The notes: a model not told the origin generated them from the letters alone. A DNA stretch of 64,000 nucleotides from Spirodela intermedia (GCA_902729315.2 LR746267.1:873001-937000); one strand, 5' to 3'. Positions 1 through 11,060 are shown, counted from the first letter of the stretch. Translations and numbers: made by a program.

Positions 1-1
1 C

Positions 2-184
2 CGCCCCCCTAGAGGAGCTTGTTGCGCGCTCATCGATAGGCTCTCCAACGAACAGGCCGCAGTGTGCCTCTGCTTCGCCGCCAGCAACAGTTTCCTCGGA
101 CTTAATCTGCAGATTCCCGAGGACGTCGCGTTGCTCCTGAATTTCTGCGGCAGGCCGGTGCCTGCTGGGTTGTCGTGCCCTTAA
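2..184 (+). CDS. HyPRP (hybrid proline-rich protein), C-terminal part, cut by window start
   Basis: This is the last 60 codons of a plus-strand HyPRP gene; its 5' part lies outside the window. The frame starts at base 2 and ends at TAA 182-184. It shows the second half of the eight-cysteine (hydrophobic seed protein) domain: GACC, then VCLC, then LNFCG and a final LSCP. That supplies cysteines 3 to 8 of the family pattern. It is very close to the C-terminus of the intact gene at 18634..19347, sharing the FLGLNL and IPEDVALLLNFCGRPVPAGL stretches. Family knowledge: HyPRPs are secreted cell-wall proteins with a signal peptide, a proline-rich region and this domain. It is on the opposite strand to the HyPRP copies of units A and B. 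The identification is firm; whether the gene is intact upstream cannot be seen. Confidence 0.9.
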   Translation, partial: RPPRGACCALIDRLSNEQAAVCLCFAASNSFLGLNLQIPEDVALLLNFCGRPVPAGLSCP

Positions 185-342
185 AACTTTTGATTCGTAC
201 AGATGAATAGACTCCAGTGTTCAGTGATTCCCACGCCGCCTTATCTGTGCTCCTAGACGCTGCTGTGAGCAACTGCCAGCATTTTCTGGTTAACATCCTT
301 GTGTTTTATCGTGCTACCTTCATTTGGTTTCCGAATTACAGC

Positions 343-348
343 AATAAA
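343..348 (+). promoter_or_regulatory. Candidate polyadenylation signal of the partial HyPRP gene
   Basis: AATAAA lies about 160 bases after the stop codon of the plus-strand HyPRP, followed by T-rich and TG-rich sequence as in plant 3' ends. A second AATAAA is at 445-450. Assignment is by position only. Confidence 0.45.
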
Positions 349-682
349 CTGTTTGTGTTTGGTTACTCCACAACACGTGAGAGCCATCTTTCGGGCACAC
401 TGATTGCAGTATGGAAGCCAAAACAATCACGTGAAACTGGTACCAATAAATCCAGAACTCATTTATAATGCCGGGTTCTGCAAGCTTGAGATTAGAGGAG
501 ACTAAGTTTCGGTACCCCTACCACAAAGGTGTTGGGATCTGAGCGGGGACTCCACGGGCAAACACTCAGAAAAGAAAATCTCTGAGGCGGAGTGTATTTC
601 TACATTCTTTCCTCTCATAGAGAACACCCTATCGAGGAGCTCATTGGACCCGGTGAGTTGGGCCCATAGACTGGAGGGTGTT
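349..682. other. Intergenic, no recognised gene
   Basis: 3' flank of the HyPRP gene up to the end of a degenerate LTR. No coding frame resembling a known family was seen. Confidence 0.5.
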
Positions 683-1024
683 CCCACTGTGGATGTAGAG
701 AAATGAGAAGTAGAGAGAAGTTTTGGCAGAAGAGAGGAAGGAATCTCTCGTATGTATTCCTCGCACCTCAAATGCTTACAAGGGTCCATATATATATCAT
801 ACAATGTGTTACCGTTGTAATATCTAATATAGGTAAGAGTTTTATTTAGTTATATTTTTAAAACACGTAACCACTGGCCTTGTGTCTCACTAATGTTCGT
901 TCCCGTAAATCGGTGGTTACGACGGTTCACGGTTTCCTCTTTTAAGTCGCTGTAACCTCCGGTTCAAGATTGTTGTCTTGACTCGTTGGGTGATCTGGTC
1001 TAGAGATGTTCTGGCTGTTAATAC
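683..1024 (-). mobile_element. Degenerate Copia-type 3' LTR (minus strand)
   Basis: On the minus strand this stretch follows a purine-rich GCGGGAGAG tract and ends in TCTCTACA. Its last ~165 bases (683..848) are the reverse complement of 1937..2104, sharing the tatatatatgg block, the CGAGAGATTCCTTCCTCTC block and the LTR end. The upper boundary is uncertain because the expected TG start is not clear. It belongs with the RNase H remains directly upstream on the minus strand. Confidence 0.6.
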
Positions 1025-1079
1025 TCTCCCGCAAGCTGATGGCTGGTAAGACATTTAGCTTGAACTTTAGTTAAAGAAA

Positions 1080-1740
1080 ACGATGCTTTGGCAGCGGCTT
1101 GGTAAGGATGTCGGCTACTTGATCTTTGGTGGAGAGAAAGCCGATTTTGACTTGCTTGGAGTTGGCTTGCTCACGCACGAAGTGGTAGTCAATTTTGATA
1201 TGCTTCGTACACGCATGGAAGACAGGATTGACAGCCAGGAAAGTAGCTCCAATGTTATTGCACCACAGAAACGGAGTAACCGTGATATGGATGCATAACT
1301 CATGAAGTCGAAATTGAATCTCTATTAATTCGGCTGTGACATTAGCTACAGCTATATATTTTGCTTCAGTACTTCAACGAGCGACAATAAGTTGCTTCTG
1401 AAAATTCCAAGAAATCAGATTTTTGCCTAAATAAACGAGGTATCCTCTAGTAGATCTTCTATCAATTTCAAATCCAACCTAATCTGCGTCACTAAAAAAA
1501 GAAAGCGATATATCCGCAGATTTATGAAAATAAAGGCTATCAAATATTGTTCCCTTGAGGTAACGAAAAAGAGGTTTGACCCGAGCCCAATCATTAATTG
1601 AGGGATTATGCATAGATTGGCATGCTCGATTGACAGCAAATGATATATTTGGTCTTGTGATCGTAAGATATTGAGGTGCTCCAACTGCACTTCGATAGAT
1701 TACAGGATCAATGAGTTCGATTGGTGATAGAATTAGTAGA
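1080..1740 (-). pseudogene. Copia retrotransposon RNase H region, broken
   Basis: The minus strand reads, with stops, through the Ty1/Copia RNase H region: a DADWVG-like block, a DRRST.GYLVYLG.NLISW block, a VARSSTEAKY block and then AELIEIQF, with the tail motif ADILTKPL visible as near-identical codons by 1080. These motifs are diagnostic of the C-terminal end of Copia polyproteins. Several in-frame stops show it is dead. It lies directly upstream of the minus-strand LTR at 683..1024, giving a truncated element: 3' end of pol plus 3' LTR. Integrase, protease and gag of this element are not in the window. Confidence 0.8.
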
Positions 1741-1936
1741 CGAAACAGTACAAGAGTTGGAGAGAGATTTACAATTTTCCATGTTATATTTTTTTAAGGT
1801 AGTAGCACTATATTTAGATCGAGAGAGAAAGCAACCTGCTGAAGTGTGTATTAATTCTGTTCCTAAGAAATGGTGTAGGTCCTAAATCACACATAGAAAA
1901 CACAGAGCTTAGAGAAGTAATAATTGAATTAGTAAC

Positions 1937-2104
1937 TAAATAAAGCTCTTACCTATATTAGATATTACAATGGTTACACCTTGTATGATATATATATGGA
2001 CCCCTGTAAGCATTTGGGGTGTGAGGAATACATACGAGAGATTCCTTCCTCTCTTCTTTCCTTCTCTTCTGCCTAGACTTCTCTCTACTTCTCATTTCTC
2101 TACA
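1937..2104 (+). mobile_element. End of a Copia-type 5' LTR (plus strand)
   Basis: Inverted relative of 683..848, ending in CTCTACA immediately before a canonical primer-binding site. It is therefore the end of a plus-strand 5' LTR of the same family as the minus-strand remnant beside it. The start of this LTR was not located; 1741..1936 holds no recognised feature. Confidence 0.65.
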
Positions 2105-2116
2105 TGGTATCAGAGA
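2105..2116 (+). other. Retrotransposon primer-binding site (initiator Met tRNA type)
   Basis: TGGTATCAGAG directly follows the LTR end. This is the usual PBS of plant Copia elements, complementary to the 3' end of initiator tRNA-Met. No coding region of this plus-strand element follows; the sequence runs into gene fragments instead. Confidence 0.7.
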
Positions 2117-2562
2117 TGTTCTGGTCGTTAATAGTGGAGACCTCTTCCTATTTTTCTTTCCTCATGATACAACAATCTCCCATTTGGAAAGAAAAAAACA
2201 GCACCACGAATCCCTTTCCTATGCGTAGTCCTGCGCGCGAAGCACCCCCGAATACTAGCTTATATAACGTCGCCCAGTCAGTTCCACGTCGCGCCCTTCC
2301 TGTGCGTAGTCCTGCGCCCGCGAACATCTTCGTGCACGTCTCCTGACTGCTGCCGCATCATGCTCCCACGCCACGAGAGACATCAATGAGCTCCCACTGC
2401 TTGGGAAACGATCCAGCACGTGCTACCGTACGATGCCTCTGTCCGTGTCCGACGCTGTCCGCGTCTGTGTTGCAGACAATGCCACCAAGGGAATGTAGTC
2501 CTCACGATCGACGTGCTGATTTCTGCTTACTGTGTTCTTCTCATTTACTGTGTTTGTTGCAG
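2117..2562 (+). other. Non-coding stretch ending in an intron 3' end
   Basis: GC-rich sequence with a repeated short phrase (TGCGTAGTCCTGCGC at about 2223 and 2304) and no family-like frame. Its last ~40 bases are T-rich and end in TTGTTGCAG, a good splice acceptor, immediately before the germin-like exon. That suggests intron sequence was carried with the exon. Confidence 0.4.
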
Positions 2563-2830
2563 TGTTCGTAAATGGTGTCGTCTGCAAGAACCCGGCCCAT
2601 GTCAAGGCCGACGACTTCTTCTCTGGACTCGACAAGCCCGGCGACACGAAGAACGCTCTCGGATCCAAGGTCACCCCCGTCAACGTCAACGACCTCTTCG
2701 GGCTTAACACCCTCGGCATCTCGCTCGTCCGCGTAGACTTTGCCCGCCGTGGGCTCAACCCTCCCCACACCCACCCGAGGGCCACGGAGGTGCTCACACT
2801 CCTCCAGGGCAAGGCTCTACGTCGTCGGAA
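2563..2830 (+). pseudogene. Germin-like protein exon fragment
   Basis: After a TTGCAG acceptor the frame reads [20 protein letters not shown], then [29 protein letters not shown] and [13 protein letters not shown]. These are strongly diagnostic of plant germin-like proteins (cupin family, extracellular). The HTHPRATE block carries metal ligands of cupin motif 1. Exon 1 with the signal peptide is absent. Near 2815 one extra base breaks the frame: shifted by one it continues GKLYVVG as expected. Soon after about 2830 the similarity stops and sequence from another gene begins. Cupin motif 2 is missing, so no functional protein is encoded. It is GC-rich compared with its surroundings. Confidence 0.88.
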
Positions 2831-2910
2831 TCACTTTGTTCTTCCTCATTTCCGTATTCGATTATGGCCACGTTACACACTGTAACTGATTTTTGTTATT
2901 CGGTTTGCAG

Positions 2911-3125
2911 TTTTGACGAAGGATTTCTGAAGATGTTAGAACCGTCGAAAGTTATTCATCTTCGTAATGAGGGGCCTGAGATCTCCGCGGTAGCATTTTA
3001 TTTTCCATCGTTATTTCTTTTACTCGTTCAACGATTAAAAACGCTATCATATTTTGTTACTCCCTTTTGCGGTGCAGCCCTTCGGCGTTGTTACTAAGCT
3101 CGTGATGCTGCGGGCGAAGAATCAG
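2911..3125 (+). pseudogene. PTB3-like polypyrimidine tract-binding protein fragment, two exons
   Basis: An intron-like stretch ending TTTGCAG (2910) precedes an exon with ATG at 2933 reading MLEPSKVIHLRNEGPEIS. This matches the N-terminal start of plant PTB3-type proteins and of their first RRM. The exon ends at 2989 before a GT. After a T-rich stretch ending GGTGCAG, a second piece (3078..3125) reads PFGVVTKLVMLRAKNQ, the next part of the same RRM, again followed by GT. About nine residues between the two pieces (the DLLQ region) are missing, and later RRMs are absent. Same strand as the germin-like fragment directly upstream, so the two form a chimera. Identification rests on remembered family sequence and is strong; function is lost. 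Confidence 0.85.
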
Positions 3126-4617
3126 GTTTTCCAGTCCATATTCTGATCCCTGCGGACCTTGAGAGCTCAGATAAAACATGTTTTTCCTGATTTCCCCCTT
3201 TTTTCACGATCAGGAATCGCTTAATGAAAAACAAAAAATGATTATGATTTTAGGCCGAGATGCTCGTATTTATATTTTTGCCACTTATAGGGCAGAGAAA
3301 TAGACCGTATTGAAACGAACGGCCAATGGTCTGTTTTGTTTATGTTTCAGATCCAGGGTAGTACAACAGGTAGATCCCTTTACCCATATGGCCGACCATC
3401 CGAGAACTTTTGATTCATGCTGTGTAACGGATCGGTCCGTTATCCTACTTTACACAGATCCCACATTGGGCCTGAACAAAATTCGAAACATATCTGGTTA
3501 GCTAGCCTTAAATATAACTTGCATTGGATTTAGTTATCATCTTCAACTGAAATTTTAGCTCACTAACAGATTGAATAAGCTCTTCAGAGTCAAGCTTATT
3601 AGTCTGATCTAATAATACTCTTTAAATTCTCGACCGATAATAAAAATATTTATCCTCATTAACCTGAAACAAATCCAGATAAATGGCAGGAATATTCCAC
3701 TCTACTATGTTGTAAATACTAATCAAATTTAATACCCAAATTACTTTATTCCGTTAGATTATCCTAGACATACTTAGGGGCACATTTGTGCATTTTCGTA
3801 ATCAGGGAAATATCTACAATATCCTTGATCTGTTATGGTTGTCCTCGACACACGTAAATCATAGCACTTACGATCCAAGAGGGAATTCGCTCTACTACCT
3901 CAACTAATGGCCGTGAATTTAAGCTGCATCGCTCGCGTCTGTGGTGGTTGATTACACAAGTTTATGCAGCAGGAAATCAGTAAATATGACCCAATTGCCA
4001 ACATTTTTCCACCTAAGCACATTTCCCTTCTTCCATTTGTCCATCTAATCTGTGACTATTCCAGGCTGGTCTGTTCTGCAGTGTAACTCACGAAAACTGG
4101 ATCTTTTGAGTTCACAGTTGTCTTCATTAGGAGATCTCGGTCAACAGAAGACAAAATAGTACAATGCAAGTCATTCATAGGTCACATGACTGAAGAAGTA
4201 ACGCACTATATTCGTTCTTGTCCGAGACTGATGGAAGAATATGGTGTTGTTATTAGAACTAGTACATTCCTGTACATTTAGTAGTTCGTTGTATGATGGT
4301 ATATCCTGTATTTCGTGTCGACAGTATCGAATCACACTGAGACGTTCCGTGCAGCAGAAAAAGAAGATTATCCCGACTTTCATTTTATTTGGATATCTCT
4401 AAGGAAACAATACACGCTGCATCGTAAACACGGATGACAAATTGTTTAATGTTTAAGTTCGAAAACGCAATATCGTCGGAGTAGAAGTCAAAAGGATCAG
4501 AGCGACGTCTAGGATGGGAGGTAACGTGGCCTTGGGTTCACGGACAACGGCAACGGCGGAGTTCGTGCTCATATGCGTACGAGTTAAATGATATACCGTC
4601 TCCTCGGAAGAAGAGTT

Positions 4618-5289
4618 TTAAGAGCACGTCAGCCCAGACGGCACCGCCCTGCCGCAGAAATTCAGCAGCAACGCGACGTCCTCGGGAATCCGCAGATTAA
4701 GGCCGAGGAACCTGCTCCTGGCGGCGGCGCAGAGGCACGCTGTGGCTTGTTGGTCGGAGAGTCTAGCGATTAGCCGGCAACAAGCCCCTCTAGGGGTGCG
4801 GTTACGAGTTAGACGGAGAGCGGAGAGCACCGGAGCACAGATTCTTAATCCGATGGCATCAAAAAGGCATCTCAGACCAAGGATGGGACGAGGCGGTGGC
4901 GGTGGGGGTGATGATGGTGGTGGTGGTGGGGAGGATGGAGGTGAGGTCGGAGATACGACTGGGGAAGTGGACGGAGGAACCACTGGGGGGGTGGAAGGAG
5001 GTACGACTGGGGGAGTGGACGGAGGAACCACTGGGGGTGTGGACGGAGGTACCACTGGGGTAGCGGACGGAGGTACAACCGGGGGTAAGGATGACGGCGG
5101 CAAGGATGGGGCTACGGGAGTTGAAGGTGGAGATTCGATAGGCGGGCGTAGCAGGTGGAGGTGAGGACGGAGCGACGACCGGAGGGGAGGGGCTGTCAGT
5201 TGGTGGAGGAGGAGATAGGGGTCCTTCGGATTGGCAAGAAGCCAAGTTGACGAATAGAAGGTTCACCTTGTTGTCATCTTGGCAGCCAT
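4618..5289 (-). pseudogene. HyPRP pseudogene of unit A
   Basis: The start at 5289 reads MAAKMTTR and then stop. Compared with the intact gene at 19347, about twenty bases of signal-peptide codons are missing, which shifts the frame. The frame VNLLFVNLASCQ..PPPP continues from about 5266, then a second one-base shift near 5140 is needed to enter the frame with the octapeptide repeats VVPPSTPP and the C-terminal domain. From about 5103 to the stop at 4618 the frame is clean. All eight domain cysteines are present (LRC, ICAP, ACC, ACLC, NFCG, LTCS). Promoter and TATA box are conserved. It could be a pseudogene or carry sequence errors; two independent disruptions favour a pseudogene. An antisense glycine-rich frame is a by-product of the repeats. 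Confidence 0.8.
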
Positions 5290-5332
5290 GATGACCTTGT
5301 TGTTGGGTGATTCAGAGGCGGTGTTGTGCTGG

Positions 5333-5341
5333 GCTTTATAG
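5333..5341 (-). promoter_or_regulatory. TATA box of the unit A HyPRP pseudogene
   Basis: CTATAAAGC on the minus strand, 44 bases upstream of the start codon. The sequence around it (CCCCTCTCTATAAA... and CTGAATCACCCAACA just before the start) is almost the same as at the intact gene of unit B. Confidence 0.7.
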
Positions 5342-6906
5342 AGAGGGGAAGGGAAGTCCTGAATGCGGTGTGCTGAAGTCCCCCTTTGTGAAGGTTAAAC
5401 TTGGAATTAAACACTTGGTTTGACACGAATCCTACTGGGAATGGTCGTTTGAAAGAGACTTGTTTCTGATGACCTGTAGTCGCGACATTTATTCACCGTG
5501 CACTGTTAATGGGATTGTGACTTGCAACCGAATCCCACTGCAACTAGCATTGGTTTCATCGCCAGCTTGTCTCGGGTCAGCAATTCGTAACGAAGTTTTG
5601 AACTTAACGGGTGAAAGTTTGCCTTTAACAGAAGTTTGACAATCCACAAAGAAATCTCAGTCATTTAGCTAGGCGTTGTTTGGCGTCGAACAGTCGTACA
5701 ATGCAAGGACTTTAACCTGAGATCGCGGTGTGGCAGAAAGTATAATTTAAGATGGAATTTAAACGGTCAATTTGGTGTGCGGGTCTGCATCTGTTGTCCA
5801 GATCGAACGTCCGTCTTCTTTCATTCATGAGGTATTCAGATTTGGAGGATTTTCTACGTCTGGCGTCTGGTTGCCGGTTTGAAGGGCAGAAAGCCCCGCC
5901 TATTAATTCTTTGGCACTCTGAACCTTGTTGATTTCTGGGCAGGTGGAGACGCTTAGCTATAGACTTGTGAAGAGAACACGATACGCACGATTTTCTACT
6001 TCCGTCCGTCATATGTTCAGAGCTGCCAGTTGACAAATTACGGCTACATCGTAATACGTACAAGGCTAAATAGGGATGGAGGTTTCGTCAACTTAACTGC
6101 CACATGGCATTTAGTTGTAATTTCTGGTTGGAAGAAAACAGTAGATGCGTTTCCATTTTCTGGTTCGAAATTCCACCGGGACAGATACAACGAAAGCGAT
6201 GTTGTTACTTCCATTGTGATGCAGGGTGTTGGGCCTGTATCTCCGCACCAGATACACTAAATAGATCAACGATAAACAAGAAGTAGAGTAAAATACAGAT
6301 ATATAAGGTCACACCACGGCATGCGAGAGAGAAAAAAGTTGTAACACAGGAAAAGACCACAAGAGAAAAGAGTTGCCCCCACAGACGGAAGTTTCAAGTT
6401 CGTTACAGCGTTGGTCAACTCTGCACATGCCGCGATATCTTAAGAGCTGCACTTTTGCAGTTCTTCAACCTTAACAGTGACTAAAATTTATATATTGTAT
6501 CTGATGTCAAGGATATGCCGGAATAAATAAGGAAAAGACAGATCCAGTCGACCCTCGGTGATCTGTGAAAGCCAACGTTGACGGTGTACATTAATGTGAA
6601 TAATTAATTCCATAATTATTCCATAGGTTCATCTCGATTTCCGAAGTTTATTACCATGAAGAAAGTTACCAAATGCCGATAACTGAAATAGTTGTAGTTT
6701 AACGATTGTCCGTGTTGTCAAAGACATTTTGTGCTTTTCCTTAAACTTCTGTCTAAAAAGGCGGCTTTGAAATGGGTATGTCATGTACTAATTGTAGAGA
6801 GGAAAAAAGCGAGTCGTGACGTTCCCAATGATGGGTTGGAAGTTAACAACTGTGGTTGTTAGAACTCATGAATTGCACTAATCTACCATTGATTTTGAAT
6901 CTCATC

Positions 6907-7044
6907 AGTGGTATGGTACCTACCAACCCAATTACATATATTGAATATTTTGCTGCTTATCCACTAGAAAGTGATCCTATGGTGAATATGGTGCATTCAA
7001 TATTTTTCAAAGAATTCGGCTCAACAAGGGATTTAAGTCTGTGA
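6907..7044 (+). other. Conserved C-terminal peptide module, copy A
   Basis: Reads SGMVPTNPITYIEYFAAYPL, then SDPMVNMVHSIFFKEFGSTR and DLSL before TGA. The same frame and stop position recur in units B, C and D. An AG precedes the TGG in copies A and D, which would suit a last exon. I do not recognise the family. Frame conservation across four diverged copies suggests this was, or is, protein-coding. No start codon or complete gene can be assigned. Confidence 0.5.
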
Positions 7045-8664
7045 AATGAATTTTGATACCTTTGTGTGCATTAGAATGTTCATGCAATGCCCTCCCATTA
7101 TTGTGTTCGTTCTCATATTATTTACACATCTTATGGGACTTCCTATAACTTTCATTAAAATGTTTTCTGTTTGTGATTGTTCTTTTGCTTTCAACAGTTT
7201 TCTCTATTGAAATTTGAATCGGTTTCATAGTGTGCTCTTTTATACGTGGTTCAATCCAAATAACTCCGCATTACATCTGCCGATTCTTTATACGAGAACT
7301 CTTGGAAAAACACGTTTTGATTGTACCTTATTCCACGGGTAGTATGCTTCTGTTCTGTAAAAACACAATGGTTTGGTTTCCCCTGTAACTTTAATTTTGG
7401 CAGATGCCCATCATCGGGCCCCTTAGCTCATCATGGTGACAGTGTTTGGTGAGACTAAGAATCGAGATTAAACTATATCAATGGCAATCGACCTAGAAAC
7501 GGATATTTATCAGGTGTTCTACTGAAAGGCTTGAAAGATGACAATTTTGCATTCTGCTGGGGGGAGTCGTATTAAAATCGACCATCATGAGTCTGTAGGG
7601 GGAGGAATGGAAAATGGATGGTAGGCTGGTGGGTACGGGTGAGACCACTGTGGAAGAATGATTTCCACTTTCAGGAGTCTAGACATGGTAAGATTCCTGA
7701 CTCCTCTTGAACGTTAATATTAAATGAATAAATAATTTGGTTTGCTTTTGCAGGTGTATAGACGATATCTATTTTTTTTTTAATTTTATTAAGGACAGTA
7801 ATGCCCCTTGGAAGTGTTTCATTTGGTTCGTTCAAGACATGTTGATAAGTTTTCACGAGCCTCAATTGACGCAGTTGAGTATCCAATATAATGTCCTTGG
7901 TTCGGTAGTCAGAAGAATTCACCATGGGTCCCGTTTGAAGGTCCGTTGGGCGGTCTCTTGTCTCCCTGATGACGCTAAAACCAGCTTTTCTGCGTTTCGT
8001 ACGATGCAGGGCACGTTTCTGGACATTCCGGAGCAGTAATATCCTTCCGGAAATCGGATTTAAGACTGAGCCATGTATGGTAGGATTAGCGTTCGGGGTC
8101 AACATCAACCGTCCACCTCTCACATCCGATCTTTGGTCGTCAACGAGGCATAGAAGTGTTTATGATTTTAATGTCCGGCATAAGGTCGTCGTTTTTATGG
8201 ACACAAAAGCCACCAATTAATCTCTGAAAGTCCGACACCGACAGTAGAAGATTTGCTTTGACTATGAACCGAGACGAAGTGTGTATTGACGTGTGCCGGA
8301 CGTGTGCAGATTTGTGGGGCAGCTGGATGTTGTAATGGTTTGGTTGTATTTTTATGTGTTCCAAGTTTCACGACGACAAATTATTCACAACTGCAGGGAG
8401 ACTGAGCCTTTGTTAACTTGAAAACCGGCTCTCATTCACATCTCGTATTTTGTCCTCAGCAACGCTATCTATTCGCAAGGAGAAAACTTGAGATGTCGAG
8501 TGGAACGAAAGTTTTTAGCCTGGCTTAGTACGATCGTTTTCTAGATTATTAAAATGTAATAATCGGGGTATCTCCAACATGATGAACTGGATTTTAATTT
8601 TGTTATAGACACACTGAAATTTGCACCGTACGTAAACATCTAGGGGACTTTAAGGGGCTCGTAC
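7045..8664. other. Unit A interior, no recognised gene
   Basis: AT-rich to 7670. At 7960..8123 the minus strand reads GRLMLTPNANPTIHGSV and then ALHRTKR, GFSV and RETRDRPTD, and unit C repeats this in the same frame at about 27298..27475; unit B keeps only the first part. The product is unknown. The rest shows only weak similarity to units B and C. Confidence 0.4.
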
Positions 8665-9239
8665 TGTTAGAAGATGTGGAGAACTGATCAAGGCCCAGAA
8701 CAGCAGCAGGTGTGCGGACCCGGGCTCAAGATGCAGAGAATGCGCGGATCCAATAACAGGATCTGAGAAAGGGGTATATAAAGGGCACGAAAGGGGGTTG
8801 ACGGTATCGATTTTTGTATTCGATCATTCATCCGTCCGCCCGCGCCGCGCTTGTCTCACCCGACGGCAGAACGTGGAGAGGAGAGGAGAAAGGGGCTCGC
8901 GCGTCGATCAACAGAGTGACCGACAGCGGAGCGGCAGACCTTCCTCCTTCCCTGTGTTGCGGCTATAGCTGTGGCGGCGGCTGTTCGGCAGTGCTCGGCT
9001 GTCTGTGGCGGTGGTCTGCGGTGACTACGCCGGTATTTGGTCTTGTTGCTCTCTGATGAAATAGTATATTGCTCATGCGACCATGGACATAGGAGGTTTT
9101 ATCCTAACCACGTAAATCTCTGTTTTCCCCTTTCCCATGTTCCTTTTCTCTCTCGTCTTCTTCCCTCTTCTGCTCTCAGGTGCTTTCTTCTGCTGCGTAA
9201 GGAGAGGACGCGGCCGGCACGAAGCCGTCGTCCCCAACG
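8665..9239 (+). mobile_element. Solo LTR inserted in unit A
   Basis: About 575 bases starting TGTTAG and ending CCCCAACG, flanked by CGTAC (8660..8664) and CATAC (9240..9244), a five-base target duplication with one change. Units B and C have the uninterrupted site (GGCTCATATTTCC and GGCTCCTACTTCC). It contains a TATATAAAG box at 8775 and, near its end, a plant Copia LTR-like phrase (CCATGGACATAGG...ACCACGTAAATCTCTGT). No retrotransposon coding sequence is attached. The GC-rich open frames inside it (8814..9056 and others) are part of the LTR and not genes. Confidence 0.72.
8775..8783 (+). promoter_or_regulatory. TATA box inside the solo LTR
   Basis: TATATAAAG in the sequence GGGGTATATAAAGGGC, in the expected U3 position with GC-rich presumed R/U5 after it. 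It could still drive transcription into unit A. Confidence 0.5.
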
Positions 9240-11060
9240 CATACTTCCCAGATAAAAGTTTTGGTAATGCTAGGAATGCGTGTCATGTCTGGAAGGTCTT
9301 GAGATACTCCGTCAACTTGTCGAACCTTTGGCGGCTTAGGAACGCATATATCGCGTACCGTCAGGCACAAGTTAGAGAATAGTCGAGACATTTACGACGA
9401 GGTCAGGAAGTTGGTAGGTACTGTTGTCGTATCCCTACGCCGTTGGTTCCGTACGTTTAGCATGCTGACGGTTGACCAGATATGCGCGCTGAATATTTTG
9501 CCGGTTAACCAACCAGAATGCATATATTCGCCGATTTTGGTGTGTTTAATATTTCGACTCCGACGTCGATACGACTACAACCACGGATTCACCTCAGTTC
9601 TGAGACCTTTTGAACCTTTTGACGTCTTAGAATACTTCTGTTATTTCCTCCGTGTATCGCACTCTTTCCCTCGTGATTATGGCGTGAGAATTCAGATCTT
9701 CTGAACCGGCGACTCGGACGTTTTCAGCTACGACTTTTTTAAAGGACATCTGACTTAGCCTGCCTGGCGAAGACGTACTTTGGAAGATCGAATGAGATTG
9801 TCGCTGTGTCACTGCAGTGCGTTCAAGACTTCGAATACCAGTTTCGAGCCATCTTCCCTGTGTAAATCTAGAGGGAAAGTCATTGCAGTTCTGAGACCCA
9901 CGTGTCCAAGACTCTTATTTCGCATAGGGTGACATGTCTTCCAAGTATGCAAGGCTGATTTTTTAAAGTCGCAGCGCGTGGAAGACATTATGGGAAACTA
10001 GCTCCTGCGATGATTATCTATGAGATTTTGAGAAATGACCCACCATGTTCATTTGAAATCTAATCTGAATTTAAGGAGTAAATTGGATTATTCTCTTCCG
10101 CAAATGACATTCTAGGACCTAACTCATGTACTCATGCTGTCAAAAAACTCATGCCGCGAGAACGCAAATTTGACTTGTTCAAGTTTCGACGTTTCTCTAG
10201 GAGTTTGGAAAAGTTCCCTTTGCAGTGGCTCCTTGAAGTCACTAGTATTAAGTTCTAACTAGAAGGTGTCCGTTGAGTGTATTGTGGGAGATTTCACGGC
10301 TGTTAGTGGAAGACTAGTTCAGGGGACTGGTGGGAAGATTAGTGACAGGGCAGTTCTGATAAACCCAAGCACTAGGATTATCACATGGTCAGTCCCGCGG
10401 TAGGGCGAAACTCCTTGTCCAATGACAGTTCGCAAGGCATTCCAAGTGGATTTGGAAGGAATCGGCATCACCGAATGGCACTTCTGGATTAACAATAGTT
10501 GCCATAATGATGGGTTTGGCTACCTCGAAAAGGGAAAATAGTCACTCTACAGTACATGGGAAAAGCACTGTTTATTCAGATGTACATACGAGAAGAACAC
10601 TTCCCAAAACGACAGAGCCAATTTACAAGGTAGCCCTTCAAGAAGCTAAATGGAGGATTCCACAAGTCGTGTTCCTGACAAGTCCGTAACAGCAATAAGC
10701 TCATTGTAGACTTTTTCAGCAGTACATATGGGAACTCAGGCGCTGACTGCGATATCCGGATATTACGGCTGTGATTTATACTTTCGATGATAAGTGGAGT
10801 CCTCTTGATGACACTGGCATTGCAAAAAGTGCATTAATTGCTTCCTTTCCGTTCTGTGTTTTCCCAAAAGTATGTGTTGCAATGTATAGAATGAACGGTT
10901 TTAGGTGTATGCTAGAGAACGCATATATACAATGTCTCATCTGGACAAATGGGTTTAGCTGCAAGAGCATGACATCTCTAGAGGTTTCAATCTGTTCATT
11001 AATTATGGGTATGCTGACGAAGCCTTTCCTTTCTTGCACAATTTCTTTTCCATCTTATGT
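9240..11060. other. Unit A interior after the solo LTR
   Basis: Homologous to 21590..23740 (unit B) and 28010..29010 (unit C). The plus frame ending at 9704 shares with unit C (ending 28422) the tail VS.SF.RDYGVRIQIF and its stop, with mostly third-position differences. A block near 10790..10915 is shared with unit B near 23520..23670. No family is recognised and no complete gene can be drawn. Confidence 0.45.

Larger units (their letters stand above)
3186..11060. repeat. Paralogous unit A (HyPRP-bearing segment)
   Basis: From about 3186 (a CCCCCTTTTTTCACGATCAG-like block) the sequence is a diverged copy of unit B, which starts near 17370. Shared order: 3' flank, HyPRP (minus), TATA and 5' flank, a wound-like series of short conserved stretches near 6.1, 6.9, 8.0, 9.3-9.7 and 10.4-11.0 kb. 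Unit C (25455..29010) shares the part after the HyPRP 5' flank. Spot comparison suggests roughly 70-85% identity between units, so the duplication is old. 3126..4617 and 5342..6906 hold no recognised gene. From 6883 onward unit A is also part of the young inverted repeat. Confidence 0.75.

Noticed and set aside
8814-9056. GC-rich open frames in the 8.8-9.3 kb region looking like small genes
   Set aside because: They lie inside a solo LTR flanked by a target duplication.
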